The position numbers and the translations under genes were made by a program. The notes under the pieces are model-generated. The model ran no database searches. It had not been told where the DNA came from and worked only from the letters and a program-made list of their open reading frames with translations. From positions 76,851,590-76,915,589 of the forward strand of contig NC_088678.1 of assembly GCF_950023065.1 (NCBI RefSeq): a stretch of 64,000 nt of DNA, written 5' to 3'. The first letter of the stretch is position 1; the number at the start of each line of letters is the position of its first letter. The stretch comes from Planococcus citri. Taxonomy: Eukaryota; Arthropoda; Insecta; Hemiptera; Pseudococcidae. This document shows, in pieces, positions 47,097-56,707 of this stretch.

Positions 47097-47351
47097 CCTT
47101 CACTAAACTCGATAATTGGCAATATATTATCCATGCATCGTGCTAGTAAATTTCTGTTCGTCTCTTATTTTCTTGTTCTTTTTCCAGTTTTCTTCAATTT
47201 ATTCTTCTCTCCTGCTTTCCTTTCCTCTTCAAAATTTCTTCCCTTTCAATCTAACTTTATTTGGCTTTTTATACAAAAATAAAATATTTGAATCAAACCA
47301 GATGTGATTCAAGTGAATGGCAGAATGGACGCTCGAATAAGTCAATTTTTG
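47097..47351 (+). repeat. Dispersed repeat, copy 2
   Basis: Partner of 13752-14044, in the same orientation, upstream of the gypsy insertion. Confidence 0.75.
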
Positions 47352-47597
47352 GAAAATGTTGAACCCAAAGTAGGATCATGATTTTTGGTGTTTTTGAAAA
47401 GGTCTCATGAAACCTGATCAAGATTATAGGTCAAAATAATTGTGGAAAGACTTCAAAGATTTCGAAGAAAACGTGTTCTGGGCAGTTTCAAAGATTTTAA
47501 CTCTTGATTGGATCATCAATTTTGATAACATATCAAGAGCACGACGCTGTGGAAGAATTTCAACCCGTCAATTGATCATAATATGTATAATAATATT

Positions 47598-47878
47598 TGT
47601 GAAGTACTCGACTCCACGTAGAATAACGAATACCGAATCGCCAATTAAAATGATTAATTAATAATATAAAATATGTACACAATGACTAGAACAGAAATAT
47701 ACACGTATACGTAGAATTACAGACGGCTAACGGTACAAAGATTACGATAACAACTGGATGTTGTATGAAGGTAATGAAATGAGTGGTTTCAGTGACGATG
47801 CGCGCGCGCGCGGGAAACCCGCTTCGCCCGCGCCTAATTGGCGTATGTGTAAGTTGGGCTGCATGTAGTATCGCCACA
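47598..47878 (-). repeat. Gypsy 3' LTR
   Basis: 281-bp partner of the 5' LTR, preceded on the minus strand by the polypurine tract. No difference from the other LTR found on reading through. Confidence 0.95.
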
Positions 47879-47880
47879 CA

Positions 47881-47890
47881 ACTCCCCCCC
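47881..47890 (-). other. Gypsy polypurine tract
   Basis: GGGGGGGAGT on the minus strand, just upstream of the 3' LTR: the expected plus-strand primer. Confidence 0.8.
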
Positions 47891-47945
47891 TAGCGGGGGA
47901 CCCGCTGGACACAATTTACATAAATTACACGGAAGATGAGGATAT

Positions 47946-50900
47946 TTACATGGGGTATTTCCCCTTAAATCTGACTTTCCGCAGTGGTCGGACAGGCTGC
48001 GGAGGTGGTTTCTTGGCTGAGGTTAGAGGCGCCTTGGCTGTGACTGGAGGTGAGGGTGCGTGGGTATCGGTCTCCTTTTCCGGTGATGAAAAGAACGCTG
48101 GCTTCGTCCTGTCGATGGACACTCGCAACACTCGGTTGTCCAATTGGACTTCTAAAGTCTTTTTGTCGGCGCTTCGGGAGATGACTCGGTGCGGACCAGT
48201 ATATGGCGGCTGCAGCGCTGCTCTCTGAGTCTCAACCCTCAGGAAAACGTGAGAGCAGTCCGTCAGCTCTTTTGGTACGTAAGTGTACGACTGCTTAGGC
48301 TGACGTAAGGTGCTCGCTGCGTCTGTGATGGCCTTTCTGATTTTTTTTACGAACTCTGGTGCGTCGGATAGCTCTTGTGATGGCGTGAAAAAATCGCCTG
48401 GCAAGCGGAGTTCGGCGCCATACGTAAGTTGGGCCGCGGACACATCGTTATCTTGCACCGTGGAACGCAGGCCGAGCAAGATCATTGGCAGTGCGTCGCT
48501 CCAGCTGGTGGTTTGCTGTGCCATTATTGCGGCTTTCAGGCTCCTATGCCATCGCTCTACCTTGCCATTTGCCTGCGGATGGTAGCTAGTTGTTCTCACT
48601 TTGTGAATGCCTAGCAAGTTTGAGAGCTTCCGCACCAAGTCCGCCTCGAATTGGCGACCTTGATCAGTTGTGAGTGTCGCCGGGGCACCGAAACGAGGAA
48701 CCCAATTGGTTGCAATTATCTCGGCAATTCGTTCTGCTGTAATCGACAGTGTTGGGTAGGCCTCCGGCCACCTTGATGTCCTGTCGATTATGGTGACAAC
48801 GTACTCGTTGCCTTTTGATGGTGGCAGTGGGCCTACGATGTCCATGTGGATATGCTGGAAACGGCCCACAGCCTCGAACTGGCCAAACTTTGACTTTGTG
48901 TGCCGTCCAATCTTGGCTATGCCGCAACCGGTACACTCTCGAGTCCATCTTCGGCAGTCCTGCCGCAGGCCCGGCCAGACGAAGCGGCTTGCTACCTGCT
49001 TCACAGTTGATCTCGCTCCAGCATGTGCCAATCGATGCACGCTGAGGAATGCAGCTCGCCTGAACTTCTGTGGCACGAGTGGCCTTGCTTTGCCGCTAGA
49101 AACGTCACAATACAGCACCGTGTCTGATTGAGGCAGCTTCTTGCGCTCGATCTTGAGTGATGAGCCGCCTGCCAACAGCGCTTGGGTCTCATTGTCAGCC
49201 TCCTGTGCCTGAGACAACTCGTGGTAGTCTATCTCTGCTGTTGTGTTGACAGTCTCTATGCGTGAGAGCGCATCAGCCGGAATGTTCGCCGCCCCTTCAA
49301 CATAACGAATATCCGTTGTGTACTGGGATATGAAATCCAGCTGCCGTGCGCGCCGTGGTGGCGCTTTCTCGCTGCTCTGTTTGAACGCAAACACCAATGG
49401 CTTGTGATCGGTGTACACAGAGAAAACTCTCCCTTCGAGCTGGGTTCCAAAGTGCCGAACTGCGGCATACATGGCCAGCAGCTCACGGTCGTATGTGCTA
49501 TACCGCATTTCTGTGGGTGAGAGCTTGCGAGAGAAAAACGAGATCGGCTCAGGTACACCATCGCGCAGCTGCTGTAATGTTGCACCGATGGCTGTATTGG
49601 ACGCGTCGGTTGTCAGGACCGTAGGTAATGCCTCGTCAGGGTGGTGCAGTAGAGTTGCATCTGCAAGGCGCTTCTTCAGCAGCTCGAACGCCTCCTCGGC
49701 ATCTTTCGTCCAAACCAGCGGAGTTTTATCATTTTTCTTATTGGTCTTGATTAGACACTGAATTCGCCTTTGAACGTCGGCGACGCCTGGTAAGCAGCGG
49801 CGGTAATAGCCTAACATCCCGATGAAACGACGAAGACCGGAAACGTCTTTTGGCCGCGGATAGCGCATAATTGGTTCGACGCGCTCCGGAGATGGGCAGA
49901 TACCTGCGGCAGATACGATGTATCCCAAAAACTCAACACTGGGCTGCGCATAGACGCATTTACCAGCTTTTAGAGTGAGCCCAGCTGCGGCCAATCGTGC
50001 CAAAACGGTGCGCACGTGACGTTCATGTTCCTCTGGCGAGGTGGAGAATATTATGATGTCATCTATATATACATAGACAAATGGAAGGTCACATAGCACC
50101 TGATGCATCAGTCTCTGGAAGGTCTGCGCCGCATTCTTTAGGCCGAATGGCATGAAAGGGAATTCGAAAAGGCCAAATGGCGTAATAACAGCCGTTTTCT
50201 CGATATCTTCCTCTGCCACTGGTACCTGGTAGTATGCCCTTTCGATGTCAACTTTGGAAAATATGGAAGCGCCGCAGAATGTGATGTTGAAATCCTGAGC
50301 ATTCGGAACAGGATATCGATCAGGCTTTGTGGCGGCATTTAGAGCACGGTAGTCGCCGCACATTCTCCATTTCTCTTCACCACGTTTAGGTGCCACGTGG
50401 AGTGGAGATGACCAGGGGCTTTTTGACGGACGTATCTCGCCCTTCCGCAGCATCTCTTCAAAGGCTAGTTTTGCGGCCTTATACTTGTCCGGAGGTAGCC
50501 TGCGAGCTCTGGCGGCTACTGGTGGTCCTTCGGTTTCGATTACGTGTTTGACGGCATGTTTCACCGTTGATTTGGCGCCTGGATTTGATCGGATGAGCTC
50601 AGGAAACTCGGTGAGCAGCTTGGTGAACTCAGCTCCGCGGTCCACTGAACTCAGAGCAGTTTGGCCAAGTTCTACTGCCTGCACAGTGCAGTTTGCTGCC
50701 AACCACGTCGATCCATCGATCAGCTTGGAGAACTTCAGGTCCGGTATAAGGTGAAAATGCGCCAAAAAATCGGCGCCAATTATAGGCCTATCCACATTAG
50801 CGATTATGAATGGCCACACGAAATCACGCCTCAACCCCAAGGAAACCCGGACCAAGCGCACGCCGTAAGTGTTTATCCTGGTACCATTTGCAGCAAAAAG

Positions 50901-51053
50901 TGAGTTGGCTACTGCGCCGCGGCGCCTATCGGCTGCTTGCGCCGGAAGGACTGAGACGTCCGCACCACTGTCTATTAAAAACTTGCAATTGGTGCTGCGA
51001 TCGAACACAAATAGGCGGCGTGATTTGCCTGCAGGCGCGCCGTACTCCGCCAC
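47946..51053 (-). CDS. pol: Gypsy Pol polyprotein (PR-RT-RH-IN)
   Basis: About 1035 codons, intact. There is no ATG at the 5' end: the frame is open straight from the gag stop, so the start given is arbitrary. Aspartic protease DSGA (28-31); reverse transcriptase with MCGDYRALN (231-239) and YIDD (329-332); RNase H with TTDAS (481-485), E524 and D549; integrase zinc motif H673, H677, C707, C710; catalytic D738, D797, E833 (D-D-35-E). The Pro-rich tail ends at 47946. Absence of any break over 3.1 kb agrees with the identical LTRs: this copy may be active. Expression presumably depends on suppression of the gag stop. Confidence 0.95.
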   Translation of the reverse strand: MAEYGAPAGKSRRLFVFDRSTNCKFLIDSGADVSVLPAQAADRRRGAVANSLFAANGTRINTYGVRLVRVSLGLRRDFVWPFIIANVDRPIIGADFLAHFHLIPDLKFSKLIDGSTWLAANCTVQAVELGQTALSSVDRGAEFTKLLTEFPELIRSNPGAKSTVKHAVKHVIETEGPPVAARARRLPPDKYKAAKLAFEEMLRKGEIRPSKSPWSSPLHVAPKRGEEKWRMCGDYRALNAATKPDRYPVPNAQDFNITFCGASIFSKVDIERAYYQVPVAEEDIEKTAVITPFGLFEFPFMPFGLKNAAQTFQRLMHQVLCDLPFVYVYIDDIIIFSTSPEEHERHVRTVLARLAAAGLTLKAGKCVYAQPSVEFLGYIVSAAGICPSPERVEPIMRYPRPKDVSGLRRFIGMLGYYRRCLPGVADVQRRIQCLIKTNKKNDKTPLVWTKDAEEAFELLKKRLADATLLHHPDEALPTVLTTDASNTAIGATLQQLRDGVPEPISFFSRKLSPTEMRYSTYDRELLAMYAAVRHFGTQLEGRVFSVYTDHKPLVFAFKQSSEKAPPRRARQLDFISQYTTDIRYVEGAANIPADALSRIETVNTTAEIDYHELSQAQEADNETQALLAGGSSLKIERKKLPQSDTVLYCDVSSGKARPLVPQKFRRAAFLSVHRLAHAGARSTVKQVASRFVWPGLRQDCRRWTRECTGCGIAKIGRHTKSKFGQFEAVGRFQHIHMDIVGPLPPSKGNEYVVTIIDRTSRWPEAYPTLSITAERIAEIIATNWVPRFGAPATLTTDQGRQFEADLVRKLSNLLGIHKVRTTSYHPQANGKVERWHRSLKAAIMAQQTTSWSDALPMILLGLRSTVQDNDVSAAQLTYGAELRLPGDFFTPSQELSDAPEFVKKIRKAITDAASTLRQPKQSYTYVPKELTDCSHVFLRVETQRAALQPPYTGPHRVISRSADKKTLEVQLDNRVLRVSIDRTKPAFFSSPEKETDTHAPSPPVTAKAPLTSAKKPPPQPVRPLRKVRFKGKYPM

Positions 51054-51071
51054 TGTAGGCGCTTCTGGATG

Positions 51072-51074
51072 TTA
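51072..51074 (-). other. In-frame stop between gag and pol
   Basis: A single TAA separates gag and pol in the same frame (context GAA TAA CAT). Either a programmed readthrough site or a point mutation in an originally continuous gag-pol frame. Confidence 0.85.
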
Positions 51075-51905
51075 TTCTGATTTTGTCCACTTGCAGCCGT
51101 CACCGCCGCACTGCTTTGCCCTGCTGCCAAAACGATAGTGGTACCAACAGTAGCGGTAATTTCGCCCGGGCGTTGGCGATCTATTTCGTGACTTTGAGCG
51201 AACGTCAGGGCTCCTTGAGCGTGGTTTAGAGCGGCTGCGGCGCGACTCGCTTACGAGCTGATTTACGGAGTTCGTTAGCGCGGCTATTTGGGTTGCGAGG
51301 TCTGGCGTAGCTGCTGTTTGGGTGCCGGATGATGCGCCACTGCCGGATGGCTTGCTGACTTCGTGCACAGTTGGTGCTTTAACATATTTCATAGCCGCAT
51401 CTGCGGCTGCAGCGAGCTTGTCTAGATCTGTTATGCCTCCTGCGGCTAGTACAACACGTATCTGCTCAGGAAGACCATTCATATAGAACACTCTCAGCGC
51501 AGAATCAAGTAGGCGGTTCTTAGCTATTTCGCGCATCTCTCGGAGCAGAACTGAGGGCTTTTTATCCCCAAGGTGGCACCCCTCAAGCAGCCTGGTGATT
51601 TGCTCTACATCGTCAGGCTCGAACTCCTCGAACAAACGATCACGTAGCGCAGTAAACATATCGGTGGCTGGTGGGTTCATAATAATATCTGGAACTCTGC
51701 CTGCGACTTCGTGAGGCAATGCGCTGGCGGCTGCATAATAACGTCGCTCGTCACCCGTAAATTGGCCTAATTTGAGCCTATATTCGACCTGCCTCCACCA
51801 TAGCCTGACATTGCCGGCATTGAATGCTGGCAATTCGATTTTCTGCACCGCTTGGACTGCAGCGGGCTGCTCTGGTGGATCTTCTTTATCTTCAGGGTTG
51901 GTCAT
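51072..51905 (-). CDS. gag: Gypsy Gag with C-H-C-C zinc motif
   Basis: 277 codons from an ATG about 155 nt inside the 5' LTR. It encodes the structural Gag of an LTR retrotransposon. The N-terminal half has the helical retrotransposon-gag look (LPAFNAGNVRLWWRQVEYRL, FEEFEPDDVEQITRLLEG). A Ser/Arg-rich stretch (SRRSRSKPRSRSPD) follows. The C-terminus carries C253-x2-H256-x9-C266-x4-C271, not the common CCHC knuckle; this order is known from the CsRn1 clade. The frame ends in TAA (51072-51074), six residues after the last cysteine, and the pol frame continues in the same frame. Confidence 0.92.
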   Translation of the reverse strand: MTNPEDKEDPPEQPAAVQAVQKIELPAFNAGNVRLWWRQVEYRLKLGQFTGDERRYYAAASALPHEVAGRVPDIIMNPPATDMFTALRDRLFEEFEPDDVEQITRLLEGCHLGDKKPSVLLREMREIAKNRLLDSALRVFYMNGLPEQIRVVLAAGGITDLDKLAAAADAAMKYVKAPTVHEVSKPSGSGASSGTQTAATPDLATQIAALTNSVNQLVSESRRSRSKPRSRSPDVRSKSRNRSPTPGRNYRYCWYHYRFGSRAKQCGGDGCKWTKSE

Positions 51906-52046
51906 TGCGCCGGATAACGATTCACGCTCGAGCTACGATATGCTCAACAATTTTCTACGTTCGAACTAGCCGTACTGTGCGAAAACACACCGAATTTTGT
52001 GGGAAAAAACCTCGGGAAAACACACGCAAAACGCGAAAAACTTTCA

Positions 52047-52059
52047 GTCGGGGTCACCA
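52047..52059 (-). other. Gypsy primer-binding site (tRNA-Trp type)
   Basis: TGGTGACCCCGAC on the minus strand, 1 nt after the 5' LTR. It is complementary to the last 13 nt, including CCA, of eukaryotic tRNA-Trp as I recall it; the match breaks after that. Confidence 0.75.
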
Positions 52060-52060
52060 G

Positions 52061-52341
52061 TGTGAAGTACTCGACTCCACGTAGAATAACGAATACCGAA
52101 TCGCCAATTAAAATGATTAATTAATAATATAAAATATGTACACAATGACTAGAACAGAAATATACACGTATACGTAGAATTACAGACGGCTAACGGTACA
52201 AAGATTACGATAACAACTGGATGTTGTATGAAGGTAATGAAATGAGTGGTTTCAGTGACGATGCGCGCGCGCGCGGGAAACCCGCTTCGCCCGCGCCTAA
52301 TTGGCGTATGTGTAAGTTGGGCTGCATGTAGTATCGCCACA
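52061..52341 (-). repeat. Gypsy 5' LTR
   Basis: 281 bp, TG...CA ends (minus strand: TGTGGCGATACT ... CTTCACA). It contains a (CG)n run and inverted GCGGG motifs near 52265-52300. Same length and apparently same sequence as the 3' LTR. Confidence 0.95.
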
Positions 52342-52606
52342 ATATTGAAATTGATGAGCTAAAGTTTCATCAAAAGTAAGGTATAGATTATAGTGGGAGT
52401 TTCAATACTTGAAACTTTGATGATTTTCTTCACTTTTTCGTATAGGAAAATATGTTTTTAATATGTATAATGAAATTAATTACTTAATCTATTATAGTAA
52501 TGTAAACCCTTTTTTTAGACTGCGAATCACAACTTTATTTATGGACCGATTTTCTTGAAATTTCAAAATGAAGTGTAACATTTTAACCCGTTTACTTTTT
52601 TTCCAG

Positions 52607-52665
52607 TGATGACTCTGGCATCGAATCGCCTGCATCAATCAGACAGTAGTGATTCTGATTCAGTA
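52607..52665 (+). CDS. Paralogous SDSD exon fragment
   Basis: 59-nt block between TTTCCAG and GTAAGT reading ...LHQSDSSDSDSV. Its core matches exon A at 1667-1771 at the nucleotide level, 51 kb away. The following stretch (52833-53108) contains short open pieces, e.g. DTFDLYQKWFEKKDI, but no continuous frame, so this locus looks degraded. Confidence 0.4.
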
Positions 52666-53341
52666 GTAAGTAAATTGTTTAATTAATTAATTATTATCGT
52701 CAATAGATTATCCGAATCGTAGTTATCTCTGTCGTCGTCGTCGGCCTGCTCACGTACAGTTTTAAAAATAATAATAATAACAATAATGATCGTGATCTGT
52801 TTATCTAATATTATTCAATTTTTTCGTTTCCAGATATTTTATCATGTTTGGCAGAATAATGCGCAATTTTCATGCTCTACTATTAATGATTTCAACATCA
52901 ACATGGAGACTTGGAGAGCTTCAATTTGTACAACTTTACGCCTCCCAGTAATGCGCTATACGTCGCTATTACTTTTCAACGAACTCCTGGCCGTAGTTTG
53001 TTCAAACTATTAAAGTTAAATGACACGTTCGACTTATATCAGAAATGGTTTGAGAAAAAGGATATTGACAACCAGTGTCAGCTATGAAGCTGACGATGAA
53101 GACGAATAAATTATAAAACGAAGTTCTATTTATATTTTTAAATGTGATTTTTATTTAATTATGCGCAAATGTGTTTGTGTATGTGTTGTGTTTGTGATTG
53201 TATGTGGGTTTGCGTATGTTATGAATGGATGGTATGTTAATTACGCATAGTCGTTTTTTATATTTTAAGAGCTGAATGTTTTTGGTTTCTGTATCATAAT
53301 ATTAAACTACTGATTACTAACAGTTTTACTTCTTATTCTAG

Positions 53342-53762
53342 AGTAAATCGAGTACTTATGCGATTACTGCCCTTTCGTTGGAAAGAAAGGCAAGCATTTA
53401 AGCGACCATCTGCAGACGCACCGGACTATAGATATGCACTAAAATGCAAATACCATAAGTGCGACGACTGGGTGATTAACTTCGAAATCAATAAAGTTAC
53501 CGATCACCTTGGGTCAAGCGCCCACAGTTTCAAAGATTTACCGGATACAAAAGAGATGGAAAAAAAGAAAGCCAATTTCGAACAATATAAAATCAAACTG
53601 CGTAAAACGGCAGCGAGTATTCGAAAGAGGAAAGAAGAAGACGATGCTGAGAAAGAAAGAGCCAGAAAATCGGCGAATCGCAAAAGAAAGAATAATTCGA
53701 TTCGATCCTGCTCGATGTATTTTCGTGTTCCCTATATTGTGTCTCCTTACAGGAAATATTGA
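53342..53762 (+). CDS. Hypothetical protein exon with C/H zinc-finger-like segment
   Basis: Follows an acceptor-like CTTATTCTAG and holds a 134-codon frame from an ATG at 53358. CKYHKCDDWVINFE ... HLGSSAH has the spacing of a BED/CGBP1-like finger (two Cys, then His-x5-His). After it comes a strongly charged Lys/Arg/Glu helix (RKRKEEDDAEKERARK) that could be nuclear-localising or coiled coil. Not recognised as a named family; a transposase-derived finger is one possibility. Confidence 0.45.
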
Positions 53763-53838
53763 TAGTGGTCCTCGACGATGTTTAATTAATCGATCCTCGT
53801 CGATTGTAACTTGTGTTATCGTTAATTTACTGGAGCAA

Positions 53839-55118
53839 GACAGAAGGGTGGTGCCCAATGGTGTCCAATAAGACTTTTGCAAGTCTAAATTGGCCTTTAT
53901 GGGTACAGGTAACTTTATTCGTATTTATAAACAAGAAGTAAACTTAAAATTGCTATTAGATGCGGTTCTCCTCACTAAAAGGTTTGCGAGATCTAGTTCG
54001 GCATATGACAATAGGAGTATTTGCACCCCCCCCCCCCCCCGATCCTCCGGGACAACTTTTTTCTTAAAGGGGACATCCTAAGGAACATTTTAAAGTAAAC
54101 TTGCCAAAAAAAAAGTTGGCCTTACTTACAAAATGGCCGCCATTTTGTAAGTAAGGCCAACTTTTTTTTTGGCAAGTTTACTTTAAAATGTTCCTTAGGA
54201 TGTCCCCTTCAAGAAAAAAGTTGTCCCGGAGGATCAGCGGGGGGGGGGGGTGGGCTGTGCAATTACTCTTATTGTCATATGCCGGACTATACTTATGTAT
54301 TTTGTGAAGGATGATCGAAGTTTAGAGTATTTTGAGTTTATAGTCAGGCCAGTCGCCGATCAACCCAATGGTATTGCAGTAACGGTAAGGGTTTAATTTT
54401 GTTGATTATTTACTTGTAAGTATATGTACCTACCTAAGTTATCGTCTACAGTAGGTAATTCGAACATCAGTGTATGCATTTTCTATGCATAGCTTTGGCA
54501 TACATTTCAATCATTATGAAAATTTTCAAACAGATTAGAAAAAGGATGAGAACACTTTCAAAAATGGGTAGACTGATTAAAAATTCAATGCAGCTCACAG
54601 ACAGACGCAAAGAAAAATCCATACTCGCTAAAAAGTAACCCTAAAACAGGATACAAATTTTTTGAAAAATAATTTCAAATTTTTAGATATCAAAGGTAAA
54701 TGTAAAACAAGCCACCAACTACTCGCTGATTGCAAGATAGTTTTTGCATTTGCTTTCAGTCTGATAATAAGATCTTGTAAATAATTCTATGTATTTTTTA
54801 TTTATTTATTTATTTATTTATTTGTTTTTTGCAATGTTTATAGTTTTAATTAATACTTTCACTATTTCAAGCTAAACTAGCATCCCGTTAATTTTATTTT
54901 CCAAGTCAAGTCGGACACTGTCAAGTTCAACATCTGAAAAAAATTTGCGGATCGCCGCAAGATTATGGTACATACGAATGTACTCAGATGCCAGTCTAAA
55001 ATAAACCATCTTTCTAACGTATCCGTATTTTCAATTTTTACCTATTCTGTAAAAGTAAGCACTTTTTTTTATCAAGACGTTTTTCATCAATTTTTTCATA
55101 ATGTCTTAGTTCCTTCTA
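53839..55118 (+). repeat. Segmental duplication, copy 1
   Basis: Aligns with 56391-58393 from 'gacagaagggtgg' to 'ttagttcc', e.g. 'tttgcggatcgccgcaagat' and 'actcagatgccagtctaaaa' in both. This copy contains the hairpin 53999-54284 but lacks the hAT insertion. Confidence 0.88.
53999..54284. mobile_element. Near-perfect 286-bp hairpin
   Basis: Two 143-nt arms, ends CGGCATATGACAATA, with C14 / G11 runs, 'catcctaaggaacatttta' and a centre of 'aaaatggccgccatttt'. Arms are almost identical, so it is recent or under gene conversion. Shares 'aaaatggcggccattttg' with the 16.9-18.7 kb palindrome. Confidence 0.9.
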
Positions 55119-55242
55119 AAACCTCCCACAGACCCTTATTTTGAAAATTTCTCCGGAAAACTTGAAATGATTTTCGTGGATCATTTTACATGGGTTGAAA
55201 CTATAAAAAATCATAAACCGAACATTATTCGGTTGTGTGCAG

Positions 55243-55937
55243 CGATGAAATCAAACCAGAACCAGCAAATCAGCAAATGTTGATCGATGAAGAACATGAA
55301 GATTTGGCTGATGATGTCGAAACTATTGGAAATTCCTTTAGTACCAATGACTACATAGTTGCAGTTCAAGAAGAGGAATTTGAATGTGACTATTTTGAGG
55401 ATAGTATTTCTGATTTCGTGACTGCAACCCCAGATCAAGCTCAGGTTTCAGATAGTGCAAATTTAAAATAATACTGCATCTACGTCAGGGCACCATGACA
55501 ATGAACTTGTAAAAACTGTTGAGAAATCAGTGTCTGATATCAGCACCGATTTTCCTGTTCAAAGTAAACATTTTTCTATGTAATTTTTACATAAAAACTT
55601 ACCCATACTTAGATACAATTTGGTTTCAACTTCTATTTCAGATTTACCAACAATTTCGAAATCACCTAAACAGTTTCGGTTCGGGGAAAAAGGGTAATGA
55701 TTTGTGCTGAGGACATTTTATTTGCTTTTAATGCGATGAATACATTTTAAAGCGCATCTAAATGTTCTTATTTTTTTAAGCTCTTTTTTGTCTTCATGTC
55801 TTCAAGTAAAACTTATTGCGAGACTACAACTTTAAAAGTACCTAATTTACCAATTTTCGAAGGATTGAGTCGTTTATTCAAACAACGAATATTTGGAAAA
55901 CTTAACATGGAATATCTTACTAAAATGCTATATCGAA
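55243..55937 (+). pseudogene. Unrecognised multi-exon gene fragment with a frameshift
   Basis: Three exon-like blocks join in phase: 55243-55563, 55642-55693 and 55807-55937, with GTAAAC, GTAATG and GTAAGT donors and good acceptors. Block 1 starts DEIKPEPANQQML (a SUMOylation-like IKPEP) and is very acidic (EEHEDLADDVE). At about 55467 the frame stops and resumes one frame over, with only a 5-nt overlap. Blocks 2-3 read LPTISKSPKQFRFGEKG then KTYCETTTLKVPNLPIFEGL ... MEYLTKMLYR. I know no family. The frameshift makes a decayed gene likely; an unseen micro-exon arrangement is the alternative. Confidence 0.45.
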
Positions 55938-56707
55938 GTAAGTAATTTTTCATTCGTTATCTATGTGGTCTTTTATTCTTTTTTTTTGTATTTATATTTA
56001 ATTAAAGTTCGAAGTAATTTTTCATGAGTTTATGCATAGGTATATAAAGTGGTCAAAGTATGTAGCTAATTTTCCATGCGATTTACAAAGTACAATTTGA
56101 TAGTTATGCTGTAGAATCATGATAATAATATTTTTTTAAATGAGAAAACACAAAAATTTGTATCATTTCATATTTTTCAAATCTCAGGTTTTACTTTATG
56201 AAATTTCAAGATTTTACCAAAATTGCTCATATTTTTTCATTCTCTGTTTATTGCTTGTACAATTGTACATGCCTACTTGTATGATCCAAAAATTGTTTCT
56301 GACAAAGTTTCATCTCAAAAAGTCTAAAAATTTCCAAAAATTGCGACCCAATTCCTGTATCTGGCTCCAAAAAAAGTTGAAGCCGTTCAGAGACAGAAGG
56401 GTGGTGTTCCAATTTTAGAACATTTTACTTTTGCAAGTCTAAATTGGCCTTTATACATAGGTACAGGTAATTTTATTTGTATTAAATAAACAAGAAGTTA
56501 ACTTATTTAAAATACGGTTCGTCAACCTAATCGCATTACAGTAACGGTAAGGGATTAATTTTGTTGATTATTTACTTGTACGTACATAAGTGTTATCGTC
56601 TAAACATAGTAAGTACTATGCATAGCTTTGTCAGAAATTTCAATCATTATGAAAATTTTCAAATAGATTAGAAAAAGGATGAGAACACTTCCAACAATGG
56701 GTTGACC

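Larger units (their letters stand above)
47598..52341 (-). mobile_element. Complete Ty3/gypsy LTR retrotransposon, CsRn1-type
   Basis: A 4744-bp element on the minus strand. It has two 281-bp LTRs that read identical by eye, a 5-bp target duplication ATATT (47593-47597 and 52342-52346), a primer site 1 nt inside the 5' LTR, a gag frame, a pol frame (protease, reverse transcriptase, RNase H, integrase) and a G-rich polypurine tract before the 3' LTR. There is no env. The 13-nt primer site matches the 3' end of tRNA-Trp, and the Gag zinc motif has the unusual order C-H-C-C. Both are known marks of the CsRn1 clade. Identical LTRs imply a very recent insertion. The coding part is clearly more GC-rich than the flanks. 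Confidence 0.95.

Noticed and set aside
47440..47661. Open frame running into the gypsy 3' LTR
   Set aside because: Short, no ATG, no support on the far side of the insertion beyond a donor-like GTAAGG at about 52378; too weak to claim that the element disrupts an exon.
47950..51138. Many plus-strand frames across the gypsy element
   Set aside because: All are opposite-strand shadows of the GC-rich gag and pol frames.
53890..54081. 63-codon frame entering the C14 run
   Set aside because: It depends on a homopolymer and a hairpin arm; no protein-like signal.
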